Positions 1 through 8,876 of a DNA stretch of 64,000 nt are shown here, one piece after another. The position numbers and the translations under genes were made by a program. The notes below the pieces were generated by a model, which was given only the letters and a program-made list of their open reading frames with translations, made no database searches and was not told the DNA's origin. The stretch is from Nocardioides alcanivorans (GTDB lineage: Bacteria; Actinomycetota; Actinomycetes; Propionibacteriales; Nocardioidaceae). Where the stretch lies: contig NZ_JAKGRW010000056.1 in the NCBI RefSeq assembly GCF_021555175.1, positions 1-64,000 on the forward strand, in the 5' to 3' direction. Within the stretch, counting starts at the first letter, position 1. The number at the start of each line of letters is the position of its first letter.

Positions 1-860
1 CCGCTGCCATCACCGCCGTGCTGCGACGCTTCGAGAAGGCAAAGCGACCACCGTGTCGATACCCGGTGCGTCCAGCGATGGATCTCAACCAGATCTCGTC
101 GGCTGAAACTCGGCCTCGCCCTCCTCGACCATCCAGGCGAGCAGGTCGCCACATCCGGTTCGATCCCGAGTACCCGCCAGCGACGTACCCGTCCGTGGTG
201 GGGGCGACACGGGGCGACGTGAGCGTGTATCGCCGCTGGTCCGACCGGGGGTCGTGCCATGCGGATCCAGGAGACGCACCGGTCTCGAGAGAGGGCCGCG
301 ACGGCCTCCTGCACGGAGATCTCGGCGAACTGACCCTGACCGGTGCGTCGACGGGAGAAGACCGCGAGCAGGGCGGCGATGGCAGCGTGGGCACCTGCCA
401 GCTGGGTGGCCTGGTCGCGCGGCGGAGGGGTGGGCGCGGACCCCGGGTCGCCGCCGAGCCATGCCATCCCTCCCGCCGCTGCGGCGACGGCGTCGTCTGC
501 TGACCACCCCGCCCGCGGGCCGGTGAGCCCGAAGGGCGTGACGACGACATGGGCAACGTCCTCCCAGGCCTTCGGCTCGACCTCGCGCAGTCGCGTCGTG
601 CGGAGCTCGGCGACCGAGCCGGACTCGACCACCACGTCGGCGTCGGCGGCCAGTCGCATGATCAGTGCGTCGAGTTGTTCGGGAGCGGTCCGGACGACTC
701 GCTTGCCCGCGTGCCAGTGCAGTCGTGCAGCCTCGCTCTGCTGGGTGCGGTTGTCAGGCTCGATGCGGATCACGTCCGCGCCGGTGCCGACGAGCAACCG
801 GCCGGCCATCAGCGCCAGACCGTCGGTCAGGTCGAGGACGCGGAGCGGGTGGGTGGTCAT
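1..860 (-). CDS. CaiB/BaiF family CoA transferase, partial and frame-disrupted
   Basis: Family III CoA transferases move CoA between a CoA ester and a free acid. From the ATG at 858-860 the first ~190 codons read cleanly (start MTTHPLRVLDLTDGL, then AGRLLVGTGADVIRIEP and TPFGLTGPRAGWSADDA), a typical CaiB N-terminal half. Downstream of about base 280 the similarity moves between frames: APTTDGYVAGG and DLLAWMVEEGEAEF lie in different minus frames. Several indels are needed, at least two at C runs (near 253 and 206), so base-calling errors are likely. The 3' end lies beyond the window. The start overlaps the stop of the upstream ligase by 4 bp (ATGA), so the two are translationally coupled. 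Family call is firm; whether it is a pseudogene is open. Confidence 0.7.
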   Translation of the reverse strand, partial: MTTHPLRVLDLTDGLALMAGRLLVGTGADVIRIEPDNRTQQSEAARLHWHAGKRVVRTAPEQLDALIMRLAADADVVVESGSVAELRTTRLREVEPKAWEDVAHVVVTPFGLTGPRAGWSADDAVAAAAGGMAWLGGDPGSAPTPPPRDQATQLAGAHAAIAALLAVFSRRRTGQGQFAEISVQEAVAALSRDRCVSWIRMARPPVGPAAIHAHVAPCRPHHGRVRRWRVLGIEPDVATCSPGWSRRARPSFSRRDLVEIHRWTHRVSTRWSLCLLEASQHGGDGS

Positions 861-2422
861 TGGGCCTCCGTGGCGGTCGGGACGTGGGCCTGGGCGTCCC
901 AGGCGGTCGACGGCAGCCCGAGTTGCCGCAGCGCGGCCCGGTCGACCTTGAGGCTGTCGTTGTGGGGGAGTGCCGACGTCGACGAGAAGAATCTGGGGAC
1001 CTGGTGGCGGGGCAGTCGGTCGCGGCAGTGTGCCCAGAGAACGGCCGGTTCGACCGCGCGATCCGCTGCCAGGACAACCACTGCCAGGATCTCGTCCTCG
1101 GTCAGCTCGGACGGTACGGCGACGGCAGCCGCCTCGACGACGTCGCGATGGCCGAGCAGGACTTCCTCGACCTCTCGGGGATCGATGTTGGTGCCTCGCC
1201 GTCGGATGACGTCTCCGAGCCGCCCTTCGATCGCCAGCCACCCGTCATCGAGCCGCGCCCGGTCACGGGTGCGGAACCACCCGTCGTACCAGGCGTCACG
1301 AGTGGCCCGTCGGTCGCCGACGTACTCGATGAAGGAGATGCCCTCGCTACGCGGCCTGACGAGCAGCTCGCCGGGCTGACCGTCGGGGACCTGCTGCAGC
1401 GACTCGTCGACGATCCGCACGTCGTGGTCCGGGCCGATCCTCCCCGCCCATCCCGGGCGGAGCTCGTCGATCGGCGTGAGTGCGACGTCCGCGAGCTCGG
1501 TGCAGGCGTAGGCCTGCCGGAGAGCCACGCCGAACCGGTCGCGGAAGGCGGAGACGAGGGCGGCGGGGGCGGGACCGCCGTACGCGGCCCGGATCCGGTG
1601 GTCCCGATCGTGGGGCGTGGGTGGTTGGGAGAGCAGCATGCTGCACAACGCCCCCATGAAGTTGAAGGCGGTGACCTGCTCGTGTCGTGCGACATCGAGG
1701 AACCGGGAGGCGGAGAAGCGGGGAACGACGACCATCCGTGCTCCGGACATCAGCGCCGGGAGGAAGCAGGCGTTGCGGGCGTTGATGTGGTGCCAAGCAA
1801 AGACGTTGAGGAGCACGTCGTCGGGGCCGTACCCCATGGCGCTCGCGACCCGTTCGGCCTGCCGGATCGGTGCGCCGACCGGCAGCAGCGCCGCCTTGGC
1901 CCGTCCCGTGGTCCCCGAAGTGGACATGATCAGCGCGGGGTCGGTCAGCTCACGCGGGCGGGGTGTGAGAGACGTCGTCGGACGTGCCGCGATCGTCGAG
2001 GCGTCCACGACCACGAGGGGGCGGCCGGGCCCGGAGAGATCCTGGAGGAGTCGTTGGGCCGCAGCCCTCTGCGGGGATGCCAGGAGCGTGACCGGTGAGG
2101 TGAGTTGGATCAGGCGGTTGGCCCAGGCGGGAGAGACGTCAGGGGCGAGCGGCAGTTCGACTGCGCCGAGTGAGGAGACCACTGCCGTGATCACGATCGC
2201 GTCCGGACCGGTGTCGGCAGCGGTCAGTACGACGTCGCCCGGTGCGATCGTCGCCTCGAGTGACCGTGCCGCCGACGTCGTCGCGTCCCAGAGCTCGGAC
2301 GCGCTCCACGCTGGGCCGTCGGCGTACCGCACGACCTCGCGATCCCCGTCTGTGCGGGCACGGTCTCGAAGCACGCTCGCCACGGTCGGCGTCAGCGCAT
2401 CGGAGGACCGGGCTCGGGACAT
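857..2422 (-). CDS. AMP-forming acyl-CoA synthetase / ligase
   Basis: Class I adenylate-forming ligase of 521 residues, expected to activate a carboxylic acid to its acyl-AMP and then its CoA thioester. The P-loop-like motif MSTSGTTGRAKAA is central, followed by YACTELAD (the A5 region), GWFRTRDRARLDDGW (A7/A8, with the ATP-ribose Asp) and an N-degenerate A10 region (NDSLKVDRAAL) with the C-terminal Lys. The reading frame runs upstream to 2629, but ATG 2420-2422 begins the conserved part and avoids overlap with the divergent cupin gene. It forms an operon with the CoA transferase downstream. Two CoA-activation genes side by side suggest alternative activation of related acids; the substrate cannot be deduced. 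Confidence 0.85.
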   Translation of the reverse strand: MSRARSSDALTPTVASVLRDRARTDGDREVVRYADGPAWSASELWDATTSAARSLEATIAPGDVVLTAADTGPDAIVITAVVSSLGAVELPLAPDVSPAWANRLIQLTSPVTLLASPQRAAAQRLLQDLSGPGRPLVVVDASTIAARPTTSLTPRPRELTDPALIMSTSGTTGRAKAALLPVGAPIRQAERVASAMGYGPDDVLLNVFAWHHINARNACFLPALMSGARMVVVPRFSASRFLDVARHEQVTAFNFMGALCSMLLSQPPTPHDRDHRIRAAYGGPAPAALVSAFRDRFGVALRQAYACTELADVALTPIDELRPGWAGRIGPDHDVRIVDESLQQVPDGQPGELLVRPRSEGISFIEYVGDRRATRDAWYDGWFRTRDRARLDDGWLAIEGRLGDVIRRRGTNIDPREVEEVLLGHRDVVEAAAVAVPSELTEDEILAVVVLAADRAVEPAVLWAHCRDRLPRHQVPRFFSSTSALPHNDSLKVDRAALRQLGLPSTAWDAQAHVPTATEAQ

Positions 2423-2585
2423 GACGCCAGTGTGTGGTGGGCCGTCCCTGGTCGCGACCGTGGTGGTTCGCTGGGCGGAACCACGGTGTTTGGGAGCAGC
2501 ACGGACACCAGGGCTCGGATCCGGCAGACTGCGTAACGTCGCCCCGGAGCAACGGGCTCGCGGGCGGAGAATCCTGGAGACCAAC

Positions 2586-3293
2586 ATGTTGCAGGCGGTC
2601 GTGCCCGACTCCGTTGCTCCCCTGGTCAATGACTATGGGGACTTCTTGATCACCGACTTCTTGGGTGATCACAAGGACCCAGCCCTTCCAGCGGGGTTCC
2701 AGGCCTACCTGGTGGAGCAGCGGGCCCCTGAACTCCGTCCCCACTTCCACGAAGTCGATCAGTTCCAGGTCGTCGTGGGCGGTGACGGCACTCTCGGCCG
2801 TGACCAGATCTCCAACGGGGCGGTGCACTACACGGAGGGCTACACGTCCTACGGTCCGATTCGGACGGAGGAACCGTTGGCCTACTTCACGCTGCGAGCC
2901 GAGCCGACGACGGGCATCAACTACATGCCTGAGGAGCGCCGCAAGCGGGCAGAGGCCGGCGGCGGCGGTGAACACTTCACCGCTCAGGTCGCCGTGGGGC
3001 AGCCGACCGGAGGACAGCTCGAACTCATTGCCCGTTCTCCGCGCGGCGCCGTCGCCTATGCCTGCCACCTAGCGGCTGACGTTGCCCTGACCTCGGCGCA
3101 GACTTCGGAGCTTGCTGCGGAACGTGGGTACGTCGTCGTGCTGGATGGCGTCGCGCAGTTGGCGGAGCAGGTCCTGCCGGCACGGTCGATCCTTGCCTTC
3201 AGCCAGCCTTCCGAGGTCGCGGGGCTCAGCGCGGCAGCGAGCTCAGAAGGTGGTGCCAGCGTGGCACTCATGACCTTCGCCCCCGCGCGCTGA
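2586..3293 (+). CDS. Cupin-fold protein of unknown function
   Basis: A 235-residue protein with a cupin-like core: PHFHEVDQFQVVVGGDGTLG provides the His-x-His and Glu/Gln ligands of a first cupin motif near residues 55-75. The C-terminal half (ARSILAFSQPSE) may form a second, degenerate barrel. The start is ATG 2586, nine bases after a GGAG box; the open frame extends far upstream only because the opposite strand codes for the ligase. It is divergent from the ligase/CoA transferase operon with about 160 bp between. No catalytic role can be assigned; cupins of this type are often dioxygenases or sugar isomerases, or have no enzymatic activity. Confidence 0.7.
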   Translation: MLQAVVPDSVAPLVNDYGDFLITDFLGDHKDPALPAGFQAYLVEQRAPELRPHFHEVDQFQVVVGGDGTLGRDQISNGAVHYTEGYTSYGPIRTEEPLAYFTLRAEPTTGINYMPEERRKRAEAGGGGEHFTAQVAVGQPTGGQLELIARSPRGAVAYACHLAADVALTSAQTSELAAERGYVVVLDGVAQLAEQVLPARSILAFSQPSEVAGLSAAASSEGGASVALMTFAPAR

Positions 3294-3339
3294 GCGCAGG
3301 GTCGGGCCGCCCCGACGAGGGCGCACGACGAGATGTCGG

Positions 3340-4506
3340 TCATGGGGAAGCTGCGTGGCCACCGAAGACGGTCGCCATCCTCTCCGCCGACTTGGTGCCC
3401 GCGCCCGTCAGCACGACCACGGTGGTCTCGTCGGGACCGATGACGCCGGTGGTGAGGAAGTGGTCGAGTGCGGCCACGGCCACACAGCTGGTCGGTTCTG
3501 CGTAGAGCCCGCGCAGGGCGAGCTTGCGGACGGCTGCGCGGATCTGGCCTTCGGCGACCGCGATCGTCGCCCCGTTCGACCGGCGGATCGCCTCGACCAC
3601 TTCGGGCAGGCGCACCGGGTGGGCGATGGAAGCGCCTTCGGCGATCGTTGGTGGCCGTGTCCCGTGGCGCTGCGGGTCCATGCCGTTGAGGGTGTCGGCG
3701 ATCGTCGCCCAGTGCTCGGGCTGGCCGACCAGGAGCCGCGGGAGGCGTTCGATCTGGCCTGCTGACAGCAGCTCGCCGAAGGCGAGGTCGCATCCCAGGA
3801 CGTTGCTGCCGGCGCCCGCGACGAGCACCACGTTGTCCGGTGCGGTGAACCCGAGGGACTCCCACATCTCGTAGGCGATCGTCTTCGTGCCCTGGAGGAA
3901 GAACGGGTGCCAGTTGTGGCTCGCGTAGGGGATGCGTACAGCCTGTCGGATCGCCGCCTCGGACACCTCGTCACGAGTCCCCTCGACCAACTCGATCTCG
4001 GCGCCGTACGCGCGGGCCTGGAGGATCTTCGCCGCTGACGTCGTGGCCGGCACGATGATCTTCGCCCTGATCCCCGCGGCCGCCGCGTAGGCGGCGACCG
4101 AGGCGCCGCCGTTGCCGGAGCTGTCCTCCAGGACGTGGGTGGCTCCTTGACCACGGAGGTGCGTGATCATCACCGAGACGCCGCGGTCCTTGAAGCTCGA
4201 CGTCGGGTTGAACCACTCCAGCTTGAAGTGCACTCGTTGCCCGTCCCAGGCCACCGGCAGCAACGGGGTGAGCCCTTCGCCCAGGCTCACGCGGTGCGCA
4301 GGGTCGAGCGGGATCGCCGCGGCATAACGCCACAGTGATCGCTCCGTCGTGTCGATCTGCTCGGGCCCGATGCCGGGAAGCGGGCTGAACGCGAGCGGAG
4401 TGCCGTCGTCGCCGCGCCAACGTGCCCCGTCGAGCGGATAGCGCCTGCCGGACCTGTCCTCGAGCCAGGGCCGAGTGGCTGCGGGGCGGTCGGTCGTGTC
4501 GTCCAT
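3340..4506 (-). CDS. Threonine synthase-like PLP-dependent enzyme (fold type II)
   Basis: A 388-residue beta-family PLP enzyme. NPTSSFKDRGVSVMI carries the Schiff-base lysine (SSFKDRG), EDSSGNGGASVAAYAAAAG is the Asn/Gly phosphate-cradle region, and VLVAGAGSNVLG is the PLP-phosphate-binding loop. Threonine synthases convert O-phospho-homoserine to threonine, but paralogues with this layout also act on diaminopropionate, threonine or serine. No homoserine or aspartate-pathway gene is nearby, so a catabolic or specialised role is as likely as threonine synthesis. Start chosen at ATG 4504-4506, just before the first conserved segment (MDDTTDRPAATRPWLEDRSG); the open frame continues upstream to 4635 without similarity. 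Confidence 0.75.
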   Translation of the reverse strand: MDDTTDRPAATRPWLEDRSGRRYPLDGARWRGDDGTPLAFSPLPGIGPEQIDTTERSLWRYAAAIPLDPAHRVSLGEGLTPLLPVAWDGQRVHFKLEWFNPTSSFKDRGVSVMITHLRGQGATHVLEDSSGNGGASVAAYAAAAGIRAKIIVPATTSAAKILQARAYGAEIELVEGTRDEVSEAAIRQAVRIPYASHNWHPFFLQGTKTIAYEMWESLGFTAPDNVVLVAGAGSNVLGCDLAFGELLSAGQIERLPRLLVGQPEHWATIADTLNGMDPQRHGTRPPTIAEGASIAHPVRLPEVVEAIRRSNGATIAVAEGQIRAAVRKLALRGLYAEPTSCVAVAALDHFLTTGVIGPDETTVVVLTGAGTKSAERMATVFGGHAASP

Positions 4507-4600
4507 TGATCTGTCCGGAGCCCTTCGGGTCAGGGAGCTGCGCGCGATCGGCGACTCCAGTCTCGACCACGTGACCGGTTTGCGACACCGCGACCGCGGA

Positions 4601-4705
4601 TCAGTTGGCGGGCAGCGCGCGAGCCAGCCGAGCATGGAGCTCGGGCACCGCCGCGCCGAGGTGTCCGGCGGCGAGCAGACGCGGATAGAGCTTCTTCGGC
4701 CACAT
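4601..4705 (-). pseudogene. Possible C-terminal gene remnant
   Basis: A 34-codon minus-strand stretch (MWPKKLYPRLLAAGHLG, then a second amphipathic segment ending LARALPAN) has protein-like composition but no recognisable partner. It lies between the end of the Fic gene and the PLP enzyme gene, in an otherwise uncharacterised 227 bp gap. It could be the tail of a lost gene or chance; nothing here supports a function. Confidence 0.2.
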
Positions 4706-4733
4706 GCCTTGGACAGATCGGTTGGTGAGTGCG

Positions 4734-5816
4734 CTACTCGGGGCGAGTGAGAACCTCCAGAAGTTCATGATTGACGAAGAGCCGCTCCCGACCGATCCGA
4801 GCGTCGAACAGCAGCCCGGCATCGACGAGCGCTTGCAACCATGATGAGGCGGTCTGGCGGGACACTTCGCAGTGTTCGACAACCGTTCCGATCCGGCAGT
4901 ACGGCTGCTCGAACAGCACAGAGACGAACCGCGCGTCGCGTCCTCCCACAGTCGCTGCGCGGGCGCGTTCGGCGATGCCCTCTTGGCAGGTGCGAATGGA
5001 GGCGATCTTGCGTGTGGTTGACGTCGCTGAGTCACGGACGGCCTCCAACATGAAGTGGATCCATTCGATCCACGCACCCTCGGCAGTCACTGCACGCAGC
5101 AGACGGTAGTAGTCGCTCTTTTGGGCGATGATCGACCGCGAGAGGTAGAGAATCGGTTCCGTGAGAAGTCCGGCTTCGATCAGCATGAGGATGTTGATCA
5201 CCCGACCAGTACGCCCATTCCCGTCGTGAAACGGGTGGATTGCCTCGAACTGGTAGTGAGCGACTGCCATCCGCACCAGTGGGTCGAGGTCGTCGGCCCC
5301 GTGCACGAACCGCTCCCAATCGGCCAATTTCGTGCGGATCGTCTCGGCGCCCTCCGGCGGTGCGTAGATGATCTCGCGAGTCGCGGGGTTGGCGATTCGG
5401 GTGCCTGGGACCCTGCGTACTTCCATCTCGCGGTCTTGCAAGCGGGAGCAGATGGTAGTTGCTGTTCTGGTGGAGAGCGGGCGAGCGCGAATGGCTTCCA
5501 CGCCGGCGAAGAGCGCTGCGCGATACCGCAACGCTTCCTTCGTGGCGTGGTCACCGCCACCGGAGTCGACGTGCTTGAAGAGTTCGTCAGCCGTCGTGAC
5601 GATGTTCTCAATCTCGGAACTCGCCTGTGCTTCAAGGAGTGGGATGGAGTGAATCAACACGTGCGGGTTGGGGAGGAGTTGGCCGGCCTGCGCCAAAGAG
5701 GCGAGTGCTGCGCGCGCCTGAATGGTCGCCTTGAGGACAGACTTCGGTTCCAGATCGAGTCCGGGTGGGGGAAGGGCCGGCAGGTCGTTGAACGGCTGCT
5801 CCGGGCTCCACGGCAT
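4734..5816 (-). CDS. Fic family protein, class II (self-inhibited AMP transferase)
   Basis: A 360-residue Fic protein. The catalytic motif HPFHDGNGRTGR (residues ~194-205) matches HPFx[D/E]GNGRxxR exactly, so AMPylation of a Ser/Thr/Tyr hydroxyl on a target protein is expected. The inhibitory motif [S/T]xxxE[G/N] occurs as SSEIEN (~66-71) ahead of the Fic core, which defines a class II enzyme with a built-in antitoxin helix. The C-terminus (CEVSRQTASSWLQALVDAGLL) resembles a winged helix, common in Fic proteins that may bind their own promoter. An AAAGGAG box precedes the ATG at 5814-5816. Two palindromes upstream fit autoregulation. It is monocistronic with no separate antitoxin gene. Confidence 0.9.
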   Translation of the reverse strand: MPWSPEQPFNDLPALPPPGLDLEPKSVLKATIQARAALASLAQAGQLLPNPHVLIHSIPLLEAQASSEIENIVTTADELFKHVDSGGGDHATKEALRYRAALFAGVEAIRARPLSTRTATTICSRLQDREMEVRRVPGTRIANPATREIIYAPPEGAETIRTKLADWERFVHGADDLDPLVRMAVAHYQFEAIHPFHDGNGRTGRVINILMLIEAGLLTEPILYLSRSIIAQKSDYYRLLRAVTAEGAWIEWIHFMLEAVRDSATSTTRKIASIRTCQEGIAERARAATVGGRDARFVSVLFEQPYCRIGTVVEHCEVSRQTASSWLQALVDAGLLFDARIGRERLFVNHELLEVLTRPE

Positions 5817-5831
5817 GTGTCGACTCCTTTG

Positions 5832-5850
5832 ACACGTTCCTGGGACATGT
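5832..5850 (-). promoter_or_regulatory. Palindromic operator 1 upstream of fic
   Basis: ACACGTTCCTGGGACATGT, a 19-bp imperfect palindrome (7 of 9 arm positions pair), 16-34 bp upstream of the fic start. It is nearly identical to a second copy exactly 40 bp further upstream. A binding role is inferred from symmetry, repetition and position. Confidence 0.5.
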
Positions 5851-5871
5851 TAAAAATCTGGCGAAAACTTA

Positions 5872-5890
5872 ACACGTCCCGCGGACATGT
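5872..5890 (-). promoter_or_regulatory. Palindromic operator 2 upstream of fic
   Basis: ACACGTCCCGCGGACATGT, same orientation and symmetry as operator 1, 40 bp away centre to centre (about four helical turns). An additional half-site AACATGTC lies at 5901-5908. The AT-rich segment between the two operators (5850-5872) is the likely promoter core. Confidence 0.5.
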
Positions 5891-5921
5891 CAGGTTCTTC
5901 AACATGTCGCCTGCGGGCAGG

Positions 5922-7532
5922 TCAGCTGTCCACGACCTCGTAGCTCCGCCCCCGCTCCTCCCGCACCCAGGTCACATCGCTGATGCCCTCGGCGCGCAGC
6001 TCACGCTTGAGCACCTTGTTGGTGGCGGTGCGGGGCATCGTCTCGAGGATGCGCACGTAGCGGGGCCACTGCTTGGTGCCGAGGTCGGCCTGCGCCTCCA
6101 GGAACGCGGCGAAGGAGACCGGGTCGAGGTCGGCGACGAGCGTGATGGCGACGGCGAGCTGGTCGCCGGTCGACTTGTCCGGCACTGCATAGACCGCCGC
6201 CTCGGCGATTGCAGGGTGACGGAGCAGGAGTCGCTCGACCGGGGCGGCGGCGAGGTTCTCGCCGTCCACGCGGAGCCAGTCGGCCGTACGACCGGCGAAG
6301 TAGACATAGCCCTCGGCGTCGCGGTAGGCGAGGTCGCCGCTCCAGTACATCCCGCCGCGCAACCGCTCGCTCTCGGCCGCGGGGTTCTTGTAGTAGCCGA
6401 CGAAGGCGCCGGCCCCCAGGATGTTGACGATCTCGCCGGTCGCCGCCTCCGCGTTGAGCAGCGTCCCGTGCTCGTCGAACTCGGCGTCGGCCGTCTCCTC
6501 GCCGGTCTCCGGGTCGAGCACCCGGACGTCCTCGAACGGCATCCCGAGGCTTCCCTCCGGCATCCCGGGCACCCGCGAGACGATCACGGCGCCTTCGGTC
6601 GAGGAGTAGGAGTCGACCACGGCGCACGTGAAACGATCGGCGAAGAGATCGATGTCGCGGTCGTTCGCCTCGTTGCCGAACACCAGCTTGAGCGGGTTGT
6701 CCGCGTCGTCGGGAAGTTCGGGCGTGGCGAGGATGTAGGCGAGCGGCTTGCCCACATAGTTCGCGTATGTCGCACCGTAGCGGCGTACGTCTGCGAGGAA
6801 CTGTGAGGCGCTGAACCGCGGGGCGAGAGCGATCGTCGCGCCGACCGCCATCATCGGCGCCCACCCCGCCATCACCCCGTTGGAGTGGAACATCGGCATC
6901 GACAGGTAGCCGACGGCCTCATGGGTGAGCCCGAAGCGGTCGACCATGTAGACAGTGGGACCAGCGATCTTCTCGTGTGTCACCTTGACCGCCTTCGGGT
7001 CGCCTGTGGTGCCGGAGGTGAAGATCAACATGAAGAGCGTCTCGGGGCGTACGTCGGCCCCGGGGAGGGCTGCGTCCGCGTGCTTCGCCAGTACGCCGTG
7101 CCACGTGCTGTCTGCGGCGTTCATCGTGGTCACGGTCGTCCCGGTGCCGGCCAGCAGCTCGGCATGCGCTTCGTCGGTGAGCACGACCTGGCAGTCGCTG
7201 TGCTCGATGTCGGCACGCAACGCAGCGCCACGGCGAGTGGGGTTCAGGCCGACGATCACGCTCCCCGAGAGGGCGGCCGCCCCCAGGAGGAAGAGGAACT
7301 CCGGGGTGTTCTCCATCAGGACCCCGACGTGCGGGGGCTCTCCTGGGTCGAGGAGGTCGTCGAGGGCGGCTGCTCGCGCGGCCGACTCCTGGAGGTATTC
7401 CGCCCAGCTCCACTGCTGCTCGCCAAAGAGGAGCGCGGTATTCGGGTCGTCGGCACGCGCCAGCAGCTGGTCGCGCAGGGTGACGCCGGCGGACTCCAGC
7501 CGACTCGTGGCCATGGACGCCTCAAAGCTCAT
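5922..7532 (-). CDS. Fatty-acyl-CoA synthetase, FadD17-like
   Basis: A 536-residue AMP-forming acyl-CoA ligase. LFMLIFTSGTTGDPKAVKVTH is the ATP-binding P-loop region, YSSTEGAVIVSR the A5 motif, GMYWSGDLAYRDAEGYVYFAGRTADWLRVDGEN the A7-A8 hinge, and TATNKVLKREL the A10 catalytic lysine. The order and the unusual DWLRVDGEN hinge resemble mycobacterial FadD17, linked to long-chain or sterol side-chain acids; this is by memory of the family. The start is ATG 7530-7532, preceded by AGGAGAAG; the open frame upstream to 7925 is not conserved. It stands alone, with an AT-rich probable promoter at about 7570-7610. Confidence 0.85.
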   Translation of the reverse strand: MSFEASMATSRLESAGVTLRDQLLARADDPNTALLFGEQQWSWAEYLQESAARAAALDDLLDPGEPPHVGVLMENTPEFLFLLGAAALSGSVIVGLNPTRRGAALRADIEHSDCQVVLTDEAHAELLAGTGTTVTTMNAADSTWHGVLAKHADAALPGADVRPETLFMLIFTSGTTGDPKAVKVTHEKIAGPTVYMVDRFGLTHEAVGYLSMPMFHSNGVMAGWAPMMAVGATIALAPRFSASQFLADVRRYGATYANYVGKPLAYILATPELPDDADNPLKLVFGNEANDRDIDLFADRFTCAVVDSYSSTEGAVIVSRVPGMPEGSLGMPFEDVRVLDPETGEETADAEFDEHGTLLNAEAATGEIVNILGAGAFVGYYKNPAAESERLRGGMYWSGDLAYRDAEGYVYFAGRTADWLRVDGENLAAAPVERLLLRHPAIAEAAVYAVPDKSTGDQLAVAITLVADLDPVSFAAFLEAQADLGTKQWPRYVRILETMPRTATNKVLKRELRAEGISDVTWVREERGRSYEVVDS

Positions 7533-7683
7533 TGCTGTCTCTTCTCCTGGGGTCTGGTCGACAACGGCCACTCTATGCCGAATAGAAATATATTGAAGTA
7601 GATCAGTTCGCTGAGATGGACCTGCCGATGCGACTGCGTCTGTCGAGTGCCTCCGTATGCTGGAAGACGACGAAGGGGGCACC

Positions 7684-8643
7684 ATGAATGAGTCATGGGA
7701 GGAGCGCTTCGTCGACCACCAGGTCGACAAGGCCTGGCTCGACCTGCGGCTTCGCCTGGCCGACCGGTTCGCCGCGGCTCTCGCCGACGGTGGCATGGAG
7801 GGTGTCGGGATCAGTGGACCGACCGGCCAGACCCTGACGGTGCTCGTGGAGGACGGTCGAGTCGTGGTCGTGACCGACGCACTCGACACCGCCGCCACCG
7901 ACAATGTCGACGAGGCCGCGCACACGATCTATCGGGTGCTCCGCGACGACTGGCAGGTGGTCCACCCCGCCTTCCTCGACACCGACCTGGTGGAGGTGCC
8001 CGCGGAGGCACCCAGGGAAGCTGCGGAGCCCGGCCCGGCGGCCGAGGTGCGTGACGGCCTCGTCATGGGCACGGCGGAGTCCACCGAGCAGCTGCACACC
8101 TGGGTGGTGGCGTCGCTCTCGAGCTGGCTCAACCGCCGAGTCAAGGTCAACCCTGACGGCACGGTCGTCTGGAACACGCGCGGTGGCAACCTGGTCGTCC
8201 TCCGGGTGCACAATGCCGGCCGCATCGAACTGCACGCGGTGTTGGCGCGGGAGGTCGGCTTCAAGCGGGCACACGAGCTCATCGACGAGCTCTCCAAGAA
8301 GTGGTTCGCGCTCAAGTTCTTCCTCGAGAGGGACTCCCTGATCGTGTCGCAGCTCGTCATTGCCCAGCCGTTCGTTCCCGAACAGCTGGTGTCTGCGCTC
8401 AAGGCGTTCCTGCGTGACGTCGACAAGCTCGACTGGGTCCAGGAGAAGGTCGAACGCAAGCGGACCCAACGGCTGCGCGTCGAGGTCGGTGAACTCACCG
8501 AGGCGGTGCACGGCCTTGAGCGGGCCAAACGGAAGGCCGAGCGCGAGCGCGACCGCGCCAAGCGGGCGCTACGCAGTCTCCGCAGGGCCCGCAAGGGCGA
8601 CGAGTCGAGGTCGGAGAAGCAGAAGAGGCGCGACGACGCCTGA
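7684..8643 (+). CDS. YbjN / type III chaperone-like domain protein with basic coiled-coil tail
   Basis: A 319-residue protein of unknown role. The N-terminal part (~10-100) and a second segment (~130-245, with LHTWVVASLSSWLNRRVKVNPDG and FFLERDSLIVSQLVIAQPF) have the alternating pattern of the YbjN/CesT fold, used for protein-protein binding. Residues ~255-319 are a highly charged predicted coiled coil rich in Arg/Lys. The ATG at 7684 follows GAAGGGGG; an upstream in-frame ATG at 7657 is possible but weaker. It is not in an evident operon. The fold assignment is tentative. Confidence 0.5.
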   Translation: MNESWEERFVDHQVDKAWLDLRLRLADRFAAALADGGMEGVGISGPTGQTLTVLVEDGRVVVVTDALDTAATDNVDEAAHTIYRVLRDDWQVVHPAFLDTDLVEVPAEAPREAAEPGPAAEVRDGLVMGTAESTEQLHTWVVASLSSWLNRRVKVNPDGTVVWNTRGGNLVVLRVHNAGRIELHAVLAREVGFKRAHELIDELSKKWFALKFFLERDSLIVSQLVIAQPFVPEQLVSALKAFLRDVDKLDWVQEKVERKRTQRLRVEVGELTEAVHGLERAKRKAERERDRAKRALRSLRRARKGDESRSEKQKRRDDA

Positions 8644-8828
8644 CGGTGCACGGCGCTGCGCGGTTGAGCCTCCCAACACGCGGAGCGGAGTGCCTTCTCG
8701 GACCGGGGATTCCTTCGAGGAAAATGTCCGAGGTATCGATCATGCGGCGAGCCAGCTTGCCTCTCTGGTTCAAGGCGAGGCCTGTGAGCCAATTGCGCCG
8801 GAGCCTTGCGTCCTTTCGACCAATACCT

Positions 8829-8837
8829 CAGACTTTT
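8829..8837 (+). promoter_or_regulatory. CAGACTTTT element upstream of acyl-CoA dehydrogenase
   Basis: CAGACTTTT 40 bp before the ATG at 8877, within the otherwise empty 233-bp gap 8644-8876. The same nonamer occurs at 23863-23871 and, inverted, at 13985-13993, each time just upstream of acyl-CoA metabolism genes. Probably part of the same operator family; see the finding on the shared motif. Confidence 0.4.
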
Positions 8838-8876
8838 CGGTGGAAGGGCATTCGAAATCGTGATCGAGAGGTTCTG

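Noticed and set aside
1617..2585. N-terminal extension of the cupin gene back to 1617
   Set aside because: This part is antisense to the ligase and shows no protein-like pattern. The ribosome site and the first conserved residues point to ATG 2586.
4734..5816. Fic as toxin of a two-gene toxin-antitoxin pair
   Set aside because: No small antitoxin gene lies on either side, and the inhibitory SSEIEN helix is within the same chain, so it is a class II, self-inhibited protein.
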